A stretch of 64,000 nt of DNA from Enterococcus larvae (GCF_017830045.1 NZ_JAEDXU010000003.1:1-64000), one strand, 5' to 3'. Shown: positions 21,160 to 30,640, counted from the stretch's first letter. Numbers and translations are program-made. Notes: generated by a model not told the origin, from the letters alone.

Positions 21160-21807
21160 CTATTCCTCTACATTATAAGCATATTCTTCAGCTTCAATTG
21201 GTTGAATACCCAGCTTATCAAAGAGCAGTGCTTTATATGCAATATAGGCGTTATATTCCAAACGTTCCAACATGTCATTTGCTTTATGCAGCGTCTCCTC
21301 AAGGACTAAGACACCATGCTTATTCAACAGCATGACCTTCGATAAAACATCCTCGCCTAAGCTATTTACGTGCTCGGTCACGATCTCGGCCAATTCCGGC
21401 GAACAGGCTGGTGCAAATGGTAAGCAAGGAATTTTACCAAATTTCTGTGTAGCTTCTGTCAGATTCGGCATATCCATTCCCTGCGAGGCAAACACCATGG
21501 ACTCTCTGGCGTGTCCATGCAACACACAACCGATTTTACGATTTTCTTGATAGCAAGCCATGTGCATGTTGATTTCCCTTGTCAGTCTGCCATATCCCTC
21601 CACAATATTTTCATCCATATCAACAACCAAGATTTGATACGGGGAAAGATCGCATAGATGATTTTGAGACATCAATGTTGGTGTCATGATGATATGGTCA
21701 TCATTCAATCGCACACTAATATTCCCTCCTGCGGCATTCGTCCCATAGCGTTGGTAGATATTTTTTGTGATCCTGCATAAATCTTCTCTTTCTGATTGAT
21801 ATAACAT
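21160..21807 (-). CDS. Class II aldolase (FucA/AraD family)
   Basis: This 215-aa zinc-dependent aldolase/epimerase of the fuculose-phosphate aldolase fold shows the catalytic Glu in TREINMH, the metal ligands in LHGHA and the third His in NKHGV. It would split a ketose phosphate to DHAP (or a related triose) and an aldehyde. I chose ATG 21807 because GGGAGG stands 6 nt upstream; the longer reading frame overlaps the preceding gene and lacks such a site. It is the last gene of the PTS operon, so it presumably acts on the product of the PfkB-type kinase. The true substrate is unknown. Confidence 0.83.
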   Translation of the reverse strand: MLYQSEREDLCRITKNIYQRYGTNAAGGNISVRLNDDHIIMTPTLMSQNHLCDLSPYQILVVDMDENIVEGYGRLTREINMHMACYQENRKIGCVLHGHARESMVFASQGMDMPNLTEATQKFGKIPCLPFAPACSPELAEIVTEHVNSLGEDVLSKVMLLNKHGVLVLEETLHKANDMLERLEYNAYIAYKALLFDKLGIQPIEAEEYAYNVEE

Positions 21808-21844
21808 ATTCTTCCTCCCAAATTTTGGATTAACTATCTCCAGT

Positions 21845-22768
21845 CTATAGCTCAATGATTTTTACTTGTTGCTTCAAAATGTCTGCTTCCTTTGGGTCAA
21901 AATAGGAGCTGTCTTCATACTGTACCTTACTGGCAGCACAGGCACTTCCTGTTTTAAGTGCTTCTTTGATATCCTTACACTTGGAAAACTCAGCTAAAAA
22001 TGCTCCGACAAAACAATCTCCTGCTCCGGTATCATTGATTTCCTTTACTTTTGGCGCAAGGACTTGATACTGCTTGCCTTCGTAATAGCAAATACTGCCT
22101 TTCTCTCCTTTAGAAGCCGCAATACAAGTGATTTCTCGTGACAATTGTTCCAGTGCCTCTTCCACTGTGCCCGTCTTCTCAGACAACAGCTCGGTCAGTT
22201 CAAATTCATTCGGCTTGATGAAATCCACGCCGAGCTGTGCTGCCAGAAGCAAGGCTTCGCCAGATAAATCACAGGCGACAAAGGCCTGTTTCTCTTTAGC
22301 AGCTTGTATCAGCTCTGCTAAATCATTTATTTGGAAGTTTTCCGGCAGAGATCCTGCAATCAATACGATATCCTCCTCTGTCAGATACTTCTTCAAAAAT
22401 AAAAGTAATTGCTGCTTTTCTGCTTCCCCAACAGAAAAACTTGGTTCTGTCAGCATGGTGGAGCCCTGATTATCCGGTTCAATAACAACTATGGATTCTC
22501 GTGTCAGACCTTTTGGAATTTGAATAAAGCGATGTGAAATCTCCTTTTGCATTAATATCTCTTCAAATGCAGCAAAATTCCTTTCACCTGCAAAGCCCAA
22601 CGCCAGGTTTGAGACGCCTAATCGTGTCATAGCATAGGAGCCATGCGTTCCTTTTCCGCCAATGTCATAGGTTACCTTCGAGGTACGATTCGTCTTCCTC
22701 TTTGTCAGTTCCTTCTCTAAAAACAATAGGCGGTCAATTGCCGGATTCAATGTGATTGTATAAATCAT
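21845..22768 (-). CDS. PfkB-family sugar-phosphate kinase (1-phosphofructokinase type)
   Basis: The 307-aa protein belongs to the ribokinase/PfkB family, FruK/LacC branch: N-terminal MIYTITLNPAIDR, the GGKG motif at 37-40, and the catalytic NDTGAGDCFVGAF (245-257, base D251). In FruK/LacC relatives GGKG is usually followed by Ile-Asn-Val; here it is Thr-His-Gly, which may change substrate choice. It likely phosphorylates a ketose phosphate made by the PTS to a bisphosphate for the aldolase downstream. It starts 5 nt after the EIIC stop. Confidence 0.82.
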   Translation of the reverse strand: MIYTITLNPAIDRLLFLEKELTKRKTNRTSKVTYDIGGKGTHGSYAMTRLGVSNLALGFAGERNFAAFEEILMQKEISHRFIQIPKGLTRESIVVIEPDNQGSTMLTEPSFSVGEAEKQQLLLFLKKYLTEEDIVLIAGSLPENFQINDLAELIQAAKEKQAFVACDLSGEALLLAAQLGVDFIKPNEFELTELLSEKTGTVEEALEQLSREITCIAASKGEKGSICYYEGKQYQVLAPKVKEINDTGAGDCFVGAFLAEFSKCKDIKEALKTGSACAASKVQYEDSSYFDPKEADILKQQVKIIEL

Positions 22769-22773
22769 CCTAT

Positions 22774-24168
22774 CTACCCTTCCTCCAGACCAGCCGCTTC
22801 CAATACCTCTTCCGTCTCTTCCTGCTGCGCTGCTTTAGCTTCACGCATCAGCTCACGATAATAGAAGACAAAACTGACAACCCAAACAATCAAGATGATC
22901 AATGGAATGAAGTTTCCTTCTAAAAATTTGAAGACATGTGAAAAGGCATAGGTAAATACAGGACCATCAATCGAGCTGTTGGAAATCAGTTTCCCAGCTT
23001 CCAGTTGAACGGCTCCGGTTGTATTTGCCAAATCAGTCATAAACGGTGCAAACGCAGTTCCCACCCATAAGAAAATTGGCGAACCAATCGTACAAAGAAT
23101 GATCATACGTAACAAATTGCCTCCGGTAACAAGGAATGCCGGGACAGCTAGTGCGATATTAATGATTCCTGCAAACGGCAGGATTTCATTTCCCGGAAGA
23201 AACATAGAAAAGATCAATGTGACAGGCACGGAATAAATAACTGCCAACCAGATTTCATTCGATCCGCCCATGAATGGCCAATCCAAACCGACCAACAATG
23301 TTCGACCTTCGAATTTCTTATTCATGAAATCACTGACTGCTTCTGAAATTGGAGATAATGCCTGCATAAAGTATTTTGTGATGACTGGAAATAGTGTCAA
23401 TGCCGTAGCTGCCTGAATAGCCAACGTCAATGTTTCAGCAACATTGTAGCGGGCAAGAACACCAAATACACACCCCAAAATGAAACCCAACACATGGTTC
23501 TCTGCAAAAATCCCCACTTTATCCTTCAATGATTCGGCATCAAAGTCCTTATCCAATGCCGGAATTTTCCGCAATAACTTGTCAATTGGATAAAAAATAG
23601 CTGTCAGGAAAACCATTTTATGAGTACAAGTCACACCGGGAATTCCAGATAATGTTTCAATTCGATGCTGGTGAGCATCTGCACTTTTCAGTTCAAATAC
23701 AATTTGTACAGCCGCAACGCCAAAAGCCAATGGAACACTTCCTGTGATACCGACAACAGCGACCGCTGTAAAGATTTTCCCCCAAACATTCCATAAATCT
23801 GCATTGAATGTGTTGGTCTTATTGAGGACCAGCATGATCACATTAATACCAATCATCAATGGAAACATCAGAAAGGCATACGGCCATGACCAAGAAATTG
23901 TCGACATGGTCGTCCAACCGCCATCAACGATCGGCAGCGATATCCCAACAGTCTCCAGCATCGCTTCTGCCGCCGGACTGATTGCACCTGTCATAAAGCT
24001 GATCAGCATCGTCATACCGGTAAATGCAACCCCCAGTGTGATACCTGAACTGATTGCATCCTTTACCTTCATGCCTACAACCAGCCCTGCAACAATAATA
24101 ATGATCGGAACAAAAATGGCAGCACCAAGACTCAACAGGTAATTTACTACATTACTCAAAATTTCCAT
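22774..24168 (-). CDS. PTS EIIC, galactitol family
   Basis: This 464-aa integral membrane transporter subunit has about 10-12 TM helices and resembles GatC of the galactitol PTS family (MVGMKVKDAISSGITLGVAFTG region, then GLDWPFMGGSNEIW). It imports and phosphorylates an unidentified sugar or sugar alcohol together with the EIIA and EIIB genes just upstream. The C-terminus ends in a charged Glu-rich cytosolic tail. Confidence 0.88.
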   Translation of the reverse strand: MEILSNVVNYLLSLGAAIFVPIIIIVAGLVVGMKVKDAISSGITLGVAFTGMTMLISFMTGAISPAAEAMLETVGISLPIVDGGWTTMSTISWSWPYAFLMFPLMIGINVIMLVLNKTNTFNADLWNVWGKIFTAVAVVGITGSVPLAFGVAAVQIVFELKSADAHQHRIETLSGIPGVTCTHKMVFLTAIFYPIDKLLRKIPALDKDFDAESLKDKVGIFAENHVLGFILGCVFGVLARYNVAETLTLAIQAATALTLFPVITKYFMQALSPISEAVSDFMNKKFEGRTLLVGLDWPFMGGSNEIWLAVIYSVPVTLIFSMFLPGNEILPFAGIINIALAVPAFLVTGGNLLRMIILCTIGSPIFLWVGTAFAPFMTDLANTTGAVQLEAGKLISNSSIDGPVFTYAFSHVFKFLEGNFIPLIILIVWVVSFVFYYRELMREAKAAQQEETEEVLEAAGLEEG

Positions 24169-24192
24169 CTTTTTACCTCCTTCTATTTGTCG

Positions 24193-24471
24193 TTACTTAT
24201 TACAAATATCGATCAATTTCTGTAATTCTGCTTCTTGTCCCATGCCAGTTAGAAAGGCGATGCCGTTAATAACCGGAATTGGATATTCTTTCTTTGTTTT
24301 CGTGATTGTGATATAGGCAACACTGGAATCCATATGGCGATCGACAGACTTTAAATCCACCGCTTCTACATACGCATTTACACTACGCTCTTTCAATAAT
24401 CTGCTAACTTTGCTCGCTACAGTCTGAGACGTTGCCACTCCACTACCGCATGCTACAATAATTCGTTTCAT
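24193..24471 (-). CDS. PTS EIIB, galactitol family
   Basis: A small 92-aa phosphocarrier with the active cysteine in IIVACGSGVATS (Cys8). It accepts phosphate from EIIA and passes it to the sugar in EIIC. AGGAGG lies 7 nt before ATG 24471; another ATG one codon upstream is only 4 nt away. The 3' end of the EIIA gene abuts it. Confidence 0.88.
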   Translation of the reverse strand: MKRIIVACGSGVATSQTVASKVSRLLKERSVNAYVEAVDLKSVDRHMDSSVAYITITKTKKEYPIPVINGIAFLTGMGQEAELQKLIDICNK

Positions 24472-24506
24472 CATTTCTCCTCCTAAAATATATATTCTGC
24501 TTGCTC

Positions 24507-24980
24507 TCATTCTCCTTGATCGAAATTTATCCTGATGATCTCCATGACCTCTTCACAGCTTTCTACCTGCAGCAGTTTCTTCACTGCATCATCATTGGTC
24601 AGCAAGTTCATTAACTTTTGAAGCGCAATGACCTGATCACCGTTTTTGAGTACACCGAGCATAAAAATCAGCTCTGCTTGGATCTTACCTTCTGCAATCC
24701 CCATCGGCTCAAATTCAATTCCATGCTTTGGCCTGACCACTGCAATGAAAGGCTTCTTCAAGTTCTCCGGATCTGCATGAGGAATCGCCACACCAACTGT
24801 TGATGTCTGGATTCCCGTCGGAAATTGCTGTTCTCTCCTCAAAATACTTTCATAATAGCTCTCATTCACAAACCCTTGGTCGATCATTCGATTATTGAAC
24901 CATTTAAACAGCTCTGCTCGATCACTTAGCTCTTGCTCAATAAATACCAAGTTTTCACTAAATAATTCTGTCCCTACCAT
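24507..24980 (-). CDS. PTS EIIA, fructose/mannitol/galactitol type
   Basis: The 157-aa phosphocarrier has the active histidine in GVAIPHADPEN (His68). It takes phosphate from HPr and passes it to EIIB. The gene follows the regulator gene after 44 nt and runs directly into EIIB, consistent with one transcript. Confidence 0.88.
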   Translation of the reverse strand: MVGTELFSENLVFIEQELSDRAELFKWFNNRMIDQGFVNESYYESILRREQQFPTGIQTSTVGVAIPHADPENLKKPFIAVVRPKHGIEFEPMGIAEGKIQAELIFMLGVLKNGDQVIALQKLMNLLTNDDAVKKLLQVESCEEVMEIIRINFDQGE

Positions 24981-25024
24981 ACTTTCACCTCTTTAAAAGT
25001 TTTTTCTCCGCTTTGAGCATCCCC

Positions 25025-27055
25025 TCAGCCAATCAGCTCATTAAGCTCCTGTTCAATCAGCGAAAACAGCTCTTTCTTCGATTCAACAGTGTTCAGCATT
25101 CTCTGAAGGTCAGTCTCTAAAAGAATCTGATTCAGCTTAAGCAGCCATTCCACATGCTGATTTTCCACTGATGGCGCCAATGCTACCATTAGTTGCATTG
25201 AATCCTTGTTCGGAAGCTGTACCTTATCCTTGATCAGCAGAATCTGATAATCCGGCTTTAATACACCGTATTCCGGTTTAGCATGTGGAAGATAGCATTC
25301 ATAAGCAATCATCATATAGGGATAATCCTGACGAAAGATCAGGCTGCACATCTCTACATAGCTTTCAGTAATACTTTCTCGATCAATCAAAGGTTGAAAC
25401 GCCTGTGTCAACGCGTCGTCCAAATCAGCAGATTGAATAACGGTTAGATGATCTTCTGTTAATAGAAAATGATCTTCTTTTACAGCTACCTTCGGTTGTT
25501 CGTCTTTCATGTAGAAACTTTCAATACGCATGAAGGCGTCCTCTTTACAAAATTCTGGAAATAAATCACTTAAATAACTAAATAATTCCTTTGTTTTCTT
25601 TGTTACATCTTCATTGATCGCCACTTCTACCTGATTTTTGATTTTCTCTCTGGCTTCCTTATCCAACACAGGAGGAACCAGGAATGTAGTGATATCTGTA
25701 TGAATAGGAATTGTGGTGAAAATGAAATCTGGTTCAAATCCGGTTTGAGACACCTCATGGATGGCATATGCACCGACAAATTCAATCTTCGGGAACATGG
25801 AGCGAAGATTTTCCAATAAAAGCTTTGAAATAGACATCCCACTTCGACATAAGACCATCGCTTTAAATACCTGCTCTTCTGCTGCTTTTTTCGTATGGAT
25901 CATGGAGCTGATAACAATCATCGCAATAAAAACATCTTCCTCTTTCGGAAAGCTCCGACCAATCAGTTCCTCAAAAATCCCAACACCAACTTTGATTTTT
26001 TCGTAAAGCGGACGATACTCTTCTATAAATACATCCGTTAGAGGATTTTTGATATTCACACAAAGCAAGCAGCGATAGATAGCCGGTCTTAAATGCAGAA
26101 TCAGCTTTTCTTTCAGACTTTCCCGATTGGAAAATTGCATGACACATTCCTCTTCAAGAAATGTAATGAAGCGGTCTGTTGCTTTCACAATATCTTCGCT
26201 GTCAGACAAATCCAGCTTTGTTTTAACGATTGTCGCAGATAATACTTGTAAAACCAGATACAATAAATCGTTTTCATTTAAATCTGTCACATGGCGAAAC
26301 AGCTCTGCATACATGGGAAATTCTTTGGTGTTCTTGATATCGTATTTTTCAACTTTGAAATGCCAAGCGCTGCGATGATGCTGTGAGCGTTGAATCAAAA
26401 ATGCCAATATGATTGGAAGCTCCTCCAGGCTTTCTTCCGTAAAAGTCAGCTGCGCCTTTTTTTGAAGATTCGTCAGCCGATTCTTCAACAAGAGCAGCTC
26501 ATGCTCTTCGACAAATCCTGTTTCTAGTAGAAAATACCTTCCAGAAGGCTGCTTCAGCATATTCTTCAAAGTATTGACCAGCTCATTTCTAATAACAAAC
26601 TCTGACCCCAAAAGTGTATAGCCTGTTTTCCTGGAATACTTTAAAAAGATTCCTTTCACTTCCAATTCCTGTTTCAAACGCTTGATTTCTGCCAGTGCTG
26701 TGTTTTTACTGACCAGCAGCTGATCCGTCAGCTCCGCAAGATTCATATCTTCTTTACTGAGTAATAGATGCAAAAGAAGTAACGCTCGCCGATATTCACC
26801 TTCATAGTAAGTAAATATTGTTACTTTCTTTTTTTTCAAGTAACGATAGCATTTCTCCCGATCCTTTTCTGACAGATAAATCTGCTCATCTTCAACAGCC
26901 AGTTTGGAATTAAGAGTATGGTTGATTTCCTTTAAGTGGGTTGCCAAGTCTACCTGTGATAAAAGCTTTGACGCTATAATCTTATCTATCACTATGTTGT
27001 CTTTTTGAAAAAAGTCTTGAATCAAAGCCATTTCCAAACAATCCATCGATGTCAC
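25025..27055 (-). CDS. PTS-controlled transcription activator (MtlR/LicR-type, PRD-EIIB-EIIA)
   Basis: The 676-aa regulator has N-terminal HTH segments (about 85-135, ELTDQLLVSKNTALAEIKRL). PRD domains with conserved histidines (about 180-395) follow, then an EIIB-like domain around VLCRSGMSISKLL (about 400-490). A C-terminal EIIA-like domain has a phosphorylatable His in ECYLPHAKPE. Such activators are switched by HPr- and EII-dependent phosphorylation, so the operon is induced when its sugar drains phosphate. It is the first gene of the operon and presumably controls it. A set of overlapping inverted repeats lies 45 nt upstream. Confidence 0.88.
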   Translation of the reverse strand: MTSMDCLEMALIQDFFQKDNIVIDKIIASKLLSQVDLATHLKEINHTLNSKLAVEDEQIYLSEKDREKCYRYLKKKKVTIFTYYEGEYRRALLLLHLLLSKEDMNLAELTDQLLVSKNTALAEIKRLKQELEVKGIFLKYSRKTGYTLLGSEFVIRNELVNTLKNMLKQPSGRYFLLETGFVEEHELLLLKNRLTNLQKKAQLTFTEESLEELPIILAFLIQRSQHHRSAWHFKVEKYDIKNTKEFPMYAELFRHVTDLNENDLLYLVLQVLSATIVKTKLDLSDSEDIVKATDRFITFLEEECVMQFSNRESLKEKLILHLRPAIYRCLLCVNIKNPLTDVFIEEYRPLYEKIKVGVGIFEELIGRSFPKEEDVFIAMIVISSMIHTKKAAEEQVFKAMVLCRSGMSISKLLLENLRSMFPKIEFVGAYAIHEVSQTGFEPDFIFTTIPIHTDITTFLVPPVLDKEAREKIKNQVEVAINEDVTKKTKELFSYLSDLFPEFCKEDAFMRIESFYMKDEQPKVAVKEDHFLLTEDHLTVIQSADLDDALTQAFQPLIDRESITESYVEMCSLIFRQDYPYMMIAYECYLPHAKPEYGVLKPDYQILLIKDKVQLPNKDSMQLMVALAPSVENQHVEWLLKLNQILLETDLQRMLNTVESKKELFSLIEQELNELIG

Positions 27056-27557
27056 CTCTTTCTATATTTATCTTAACGTAAAATAATGCACTTCTTTTTC
27101 GGTTTCATCCCAATTTGAAACCGCTCTCTTTTTCTGATTGGGATGAGCTTGTTTTTCTAAAGAAAAATAAAAAAAAATCGATCTTCTAAATAACTTACGG
27201 GAAAAAAACGGTATCCTATTATTTTATTAATGTAAGCAATGAGCATTTGTTTGTAAATACTTATTTTTTTGAGCACTAGCACGTTATTTAATGTAACAAA
27301 AAACAAAGCCTTCCAATAAATTGAAAGACCTCGTTCTTTTCTCTTTATTAAACTGACGCTTCGCTTAAAACTACTGTATAAGACGACTGGCTCAATCCAT
27401 TGGGATGATAGAATGTTAGATAGAGAAACCAATGTACTGCCTCAAAAATAATCACATTGCACGCTTTTTTCCTCTTCAAACTTACAAAGCATCCAATAAA
27501 CGCCATTCATTCTCCTATTCTTTTTCATTTGAAATGGATTGCTCATTTCCTAGAAGC
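27056..27557. other. Intergenic region holding PTS-operon control signals
   Basis: No convincing gene is present. An overlapping reading frame at 27157-27432 has no ribosome-binding site and an unusual composition. The region must contain the promoter of the regulator gene on the minus strand; the interleaved inverted repeats at 27100-27146 are listed separately. Confidence 0.45.
27100..27146 (-). promoter_or_regulatory. Interleaved inverted repeats upstream of the PRD regulator
   Basis: Two perfect inverted repeats overlap. TCATCCCAAT (27105-27114) pairs with ATTGGGATGA (27137-27146), and CGGTTTCA (27100-27107) pairs with TGAAACCG (27116-27123). Because one arm of each lies inside the other, they can form either alternative hairpins or a pseudoknot in RNA, or a compound DNA operator. 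Confidence 0.6.
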
Positions 27558-28277
27558 TCAGTCTTTTATTTCCAAACATAACATATACCCCTTATTACGA
27601 ACAGTTTTTAGACCCAGCTGTACTTTCGAGGATGTGCTCTTTCTAGCAAGCTTACTTCTTAAGCGACATATCAGGTTGCCCAGCCTGCTTTTAGGTGCTT
27701 CTACAACTTCTCCCCAGACATGCATAGAAATTTCTTCATATGAATAAGCTTGATTTGGCTTAGTGTTCAATAGCTCGATGAGTTTATATTCTGATTTAGT
27801 CAGTTCAATTTCAGTCTCCCCACCTAAAACTATGCTGAGGTTCTGAGGAAAAAGTTGGATACTGCTTTGTCTCGTACTTTTTTCATCTTCTGTCTTACTA
27901 GAAGCAGCGCTGGCATAGTCTTGGTATCTGACTATGGAATTGTTAATTTGCCATTTAATGTGTTCACTTTCACAATTAGAATCAAGAATTCCATCAGCAC
28001 CTAGCTTGAGATACACCAAGCTGCTGCTCTTTAGCGGATCATCTGTCATTATCCAGACAAACGAGCTTTTTCTTTTTTTTAGTTTCATGATCATCTCACA
28101 TATATAGTAGATATCTTCCGTTCCACTGTCTTGAAGCACTACACCTGCATAATCATTTAGATCCACTTGATCATTATCAGTTACAACTTTTTCAAAATGA
28201 ACAGCATCTTGCTTATCATTTTTTATTTGAAATGAAGCTTCCTCATCTGTCATTGAAATATACGCAATTTTTTTCAT
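27558..28277 (-). CDS. Winged-helix regulator with degenerate receiver domain
   Basis: The 239-aa protein ends in an OmpR/PhoB-type winged helix (about 150-238: ELTKSEYKLIELL, EEISMHVWGE, LGNLICRLRSKLA, TVRNKGYMLCL). The N-terminal half has a receiver-like pattern (GADGILDSN) but lacks the conserved Lys of GADDYxxKP and a clear phospho-acceptor, so it is probably not controlled by a kinase. No kinase gene adjoins. I chose ATG 28277 with AAGGG 8 nt upstream. It is divergent from the Mga-like gene across an AT-rich region. Its targets are unknown. Confidence 0.78.
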   Translation of the reverse strand: MKKIAYISMTDEEASFQIKNDKQDAVHFEKVVTDNDQVDLNDYAGVVLQDSGTEDIYYICEMIMKLKKRKSSFVWIMTDDPLKSSSLVYLKLGADGILDSNCESEHIKWQINNSIVRYQDYASAASSKTEDEKSTRQSSIQLFPQNLSIVLGGETEIELTKSEYKLIELLNTKPNQAYSYEEISMHVWGEVVEAPKSRLGNLICRLRSKLARKSTSSKVQLGLKTVRNKGYMLCLEIKD

Positions 28278-28630
28278 TTCATCATCCCTTTTAATCATTT
28301 TTTTCAAGTTTATCACGACTTTTTATCAATATGCGCTCAAAAAATAGGGGATTAAATACTAAATATTTACAATTTTTAAAACATAAAAATAGTTTTTATT
28401 TATAAAAAACCAGTGAATACACTAATATTTTATCAACAATTATATGCTACTCATGATAGGATCGTTTAAAAATCAAGGATATTCGTAAATATCTACAGTA
28501 AATATTTTTTCGTACATTTTATCATTAATTACATTTATATCGTATATTTTAATAAAAATTAATAGAAAAAATTAGTGTTTTCCCCTTAATTACAGTATTC
28601 TAGAAGTGATAACCAAGGGAGTGATGACTG
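28278..28630. promoter_or_regulatory. AT-rich divergent promoter region
   Basis: This very AT-rich 353-nt region separates two divergent regulator genes. It contains a 16-bp inverted repeat GATATT-CGTA-AATATC at 28478-28493, a plausible operator. I could not assign -35/-10 pairs with confidence. Confidence 0.45.
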
Positions 28631-30145
28631 ATGTTAAACAACACCTTATTGGATCAAGAGACCAACACGAAATTGACCCTTTTGTATTTACTTTATACAA
28701 AACACGCATGGTACTTAATGGATGACCTCATTTTCGACAGTTCGTTTGACCGAAACACTGTATTTAAGTATGTAAAACTTCTTAGAGATGATGCCAGCGA
28801 TTTAGCTGCAGATGGGCTTCCTCTTTCTATAGAGTACTCAAAGCCTCGGGGATTATATTTTTCAGGTGATAGAGTCGCTTATGAAGCATTTGTTTTTCAG
28901 CTTGTTAATCGTTCTATCGGCGTCTCTTTACTCAGGGATGTATTACTTCATCCTCAAATATCATTAGATCAATTTTCTTCTCAGCACTATGTAAGTGAAA
29001 GTAATATTCGTAAAAAAATGAGGCAGCTCAATACTTCATTAAAAAAATATTCTTTTTCTCTCAAAAGCTCTAATCGCCAGATCTTCTTATCTGGGGATGA
29101 ACTTCAGATAAGATACTATGGATATATTTTTTTCTGGGAACTATATAAAGGAGTGATTTGGCCTTTTCCAGCTATTTCTGAAGAAAGTATTCGTTCATTT
29201 ATTGATAAAGAGTTTTTTCATTATTTTCCTTTGAAACATGCTGCCGTCATGCATTGGAGTTACATTTTAGCGCTTAATGTTTGCAGATTTACTCAAGGAA
29301 AATCGATCCATCAAAGTGATTTACCGCCATTCACAAAAGAACTGAATACATTCATCCTTTCCGGTCACTATTCCATAATAAAATCTTTGGAAACTTCGCT
29401 ATCTTTTCCTAGTGCTGAAATAAATTATATTGTTCTCCTCCTCCAAACAACAGTTAGATTTTATACAATTGAAGATTCTTTTGAACGATGCCTAGCCTTT
29501 CATCAAACAAAAAATACAGAGGTATACCAACTGTTCCAGCTTTATTTTTCTGTATTTCAACCTAATTTTGATTCAGTTCCTCCTTCGAATCAAAAAAATT
29601 ATAGAAGCTTGATTTTGACTACATTTATGACTGTTTTACTTTTTCCAAATTTTTCCACTACAATTTCCGGGTATGCTTATCTTGATTACCTCGATGACCA
29701 CTATGTATCTTTGAAAGAAAAGATAGAGTCTGGTATAAAAGAAATGCGCAACCACTCTTCTTCTTCCTTATTAGACAATGATTCGTTTTTGACTGTTCGT
29801 TTTTCTGAAGCTTATGCATTGATTGGTAAATTGACAGATTTTGATCCCATCATTCTAATCAAGTTGGAAACAGACTTACCTTTTGTGATGGAAAAAGTTT
29901 TTACTCATCAATTGACTTCTATTCTTTTACCTTTTTACAATATTTCCATTCTTTCTCCAGCAGAAGCTTCAAAAGAGGATAGTATTGATTTAATTATTTC
30001 ATCAAGCCTTCTCCCTCAAAAAAATGATAATTTGAGCACCAAAACTATATTTATCCATCCAAGAATCCAATTACCTGATATTATAGTTGCTACAGAGGCT
30101 ATCGAAGAAATAAAGAAAGATAAACGAAAAACACAGAAAATCTAG
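28631..30145 (+). CDS. Mga-family helix-turn-helix regulator
   Basis: The 504-aa protein resembles Mga/AtxA-type virulence regulators of streptococci, enterococci and bacilli. It has two N-terminal HTH segments (about 15-70 and 105-145, the second around VSESNIRKKMRQLNTSLKKYSF), a long PRD-like helical middle and an EIIB-like C-terminal part (IDLIISSSLLP). AAGGGAG precedes the ATG. Targets are unknown; the divergent winged-helix gene is the nearest candidate. A weak hairpin terminator follows. Confidence 0.78.
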   Translation: MLNNTLLDQETNTKLTLLYLLYTKHAWYLMDDLIFDSSFDRNTVFKYVKLLRDDASDLAADGLPLSIEYSKPRGLYFSGDRVAYEAFVFQLVNRSIGVSLLRDVLLHPQISLDQFSSQHYVSESNIRKKMRQLNTSLKKYSFSLKSSNRQIFLSGDELQIRYYGYIFFWELYKGVIWPFPAISEESIRSFIDKEFFHYFPLKHAAVMHWSYILALNVCRFTQGKSIHQSDLPPFTKELNTFILSGHYSIIKSLETSLSFPSAEINYIVLLLQTTVRFYTIEDSFERCLAFHQTKNTEVYQLFQLYFSVFQPNFDSVPPSNQKNYRSLILTTFMTVLLFPNFSTTISGYAYLDYLDDHYVSLKEKIESGIKEMRNHSSSSLLDNDSFLTVRFSEAYALIGKLTDFDPIILIKLETDLPFVMEKVFTHQLTSILLPFYNISILSPAEASKEDSIDLIISSSLLPQKNDNLSTKTIFIHPRIQLPDIIVATEAIEEIKKDKRKTQKI

Positions 30146-30164
30146 CACGAGAGTATGGATGTCA

Positions 30165-30191
30165 TAAAAAATCTTATCTATAGGATTTTTT
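30165..30191 (+). terminator. Terminator after the Mga-like gene
   Basis: An AAAAAATCTTA / TAGGATTTTTT hairpin (one G-U pair) ends in a T tract. The stem is AT-rich and therefore weak. Confidence 0.65.
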
Positions 30192-30340
30192 CAAGCATTC
30201 ACCCTGTTTCTTCCTTTACTCAAACCGTACTGCTTGCTGCTTGACCAATGCATCTATCTTACTCAGTTTTTCATCACCTTTTCATGACAAAAAATAGAGA
30301 ACATGATAAAATACTACTGAACAAAGTGAGGTGAAAAAAT

Positions 30341-30640
30341 GTGGTAGCATTTATTATTTACTGGGCAGCTATTTTAGTATGTGTTGCATGGGGAGTTCTA
30401 AGTATTGGTTTTTCAGTCTTCTACTTATCACGCAAGGAAAATGGAAACCTTTGGGCGTTCGCTCTATTCAATGTCATTGCTGGTATTGTGTTAGCTATTG
30501 TATTAGTTATTTATAAAACTTGGGATTTCGATATCACAACATACTCAAGCCTTATCTATGCGATCTTAGCATCTTTCGGCGTATTGACTGTCTTACAAGC
30601 GATTCTTGGTCGTGAACCAAAATCACCAGTCAAAGCCTAA
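30341..30640 (+). CDS. Small membrane protein, three TM helices
   Basis: The 99-aa protein is almost all hydrophobic: helices at about 2-27, 36-58 and 66-88, with a short basic C-terminus. I do not recognise a family. The start is a GTG at 30341 with GAGG 9 nt upstream. An overlapping frame starting ten bases earlier is a shadow. A strong terminator follows at once, so it is a single-gene unit. Confidence 0.7.
   Translation: MVAFIIYWAAILVCVAWGVLSIGFSVFYLSRKENGNLWAFALFNVIAGIVLAIVLVIYKTWDFDITTYSSLIYAILASFGVLTVLQAILGREPKSPVKA

Noticed and set aside
27116-27129. CcpA cre site in TGAAACCGCTCTCT
   Set aside because: It matches the first half but not the CA end of the cre consensus; the inverted repeats explain the sequence better.
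27157-27432. 91-aa minus-strand gene
   Set aside because: No ribosome-binding site, low-complexity Phe/Ile/Lys content, and it overlaps control signals.
30331-30516. Alternative small gene at 30331
   Set aside because: It is in the wrong frame over the small membrane protein gene, has many Cys/Ser and no conserved pattern.
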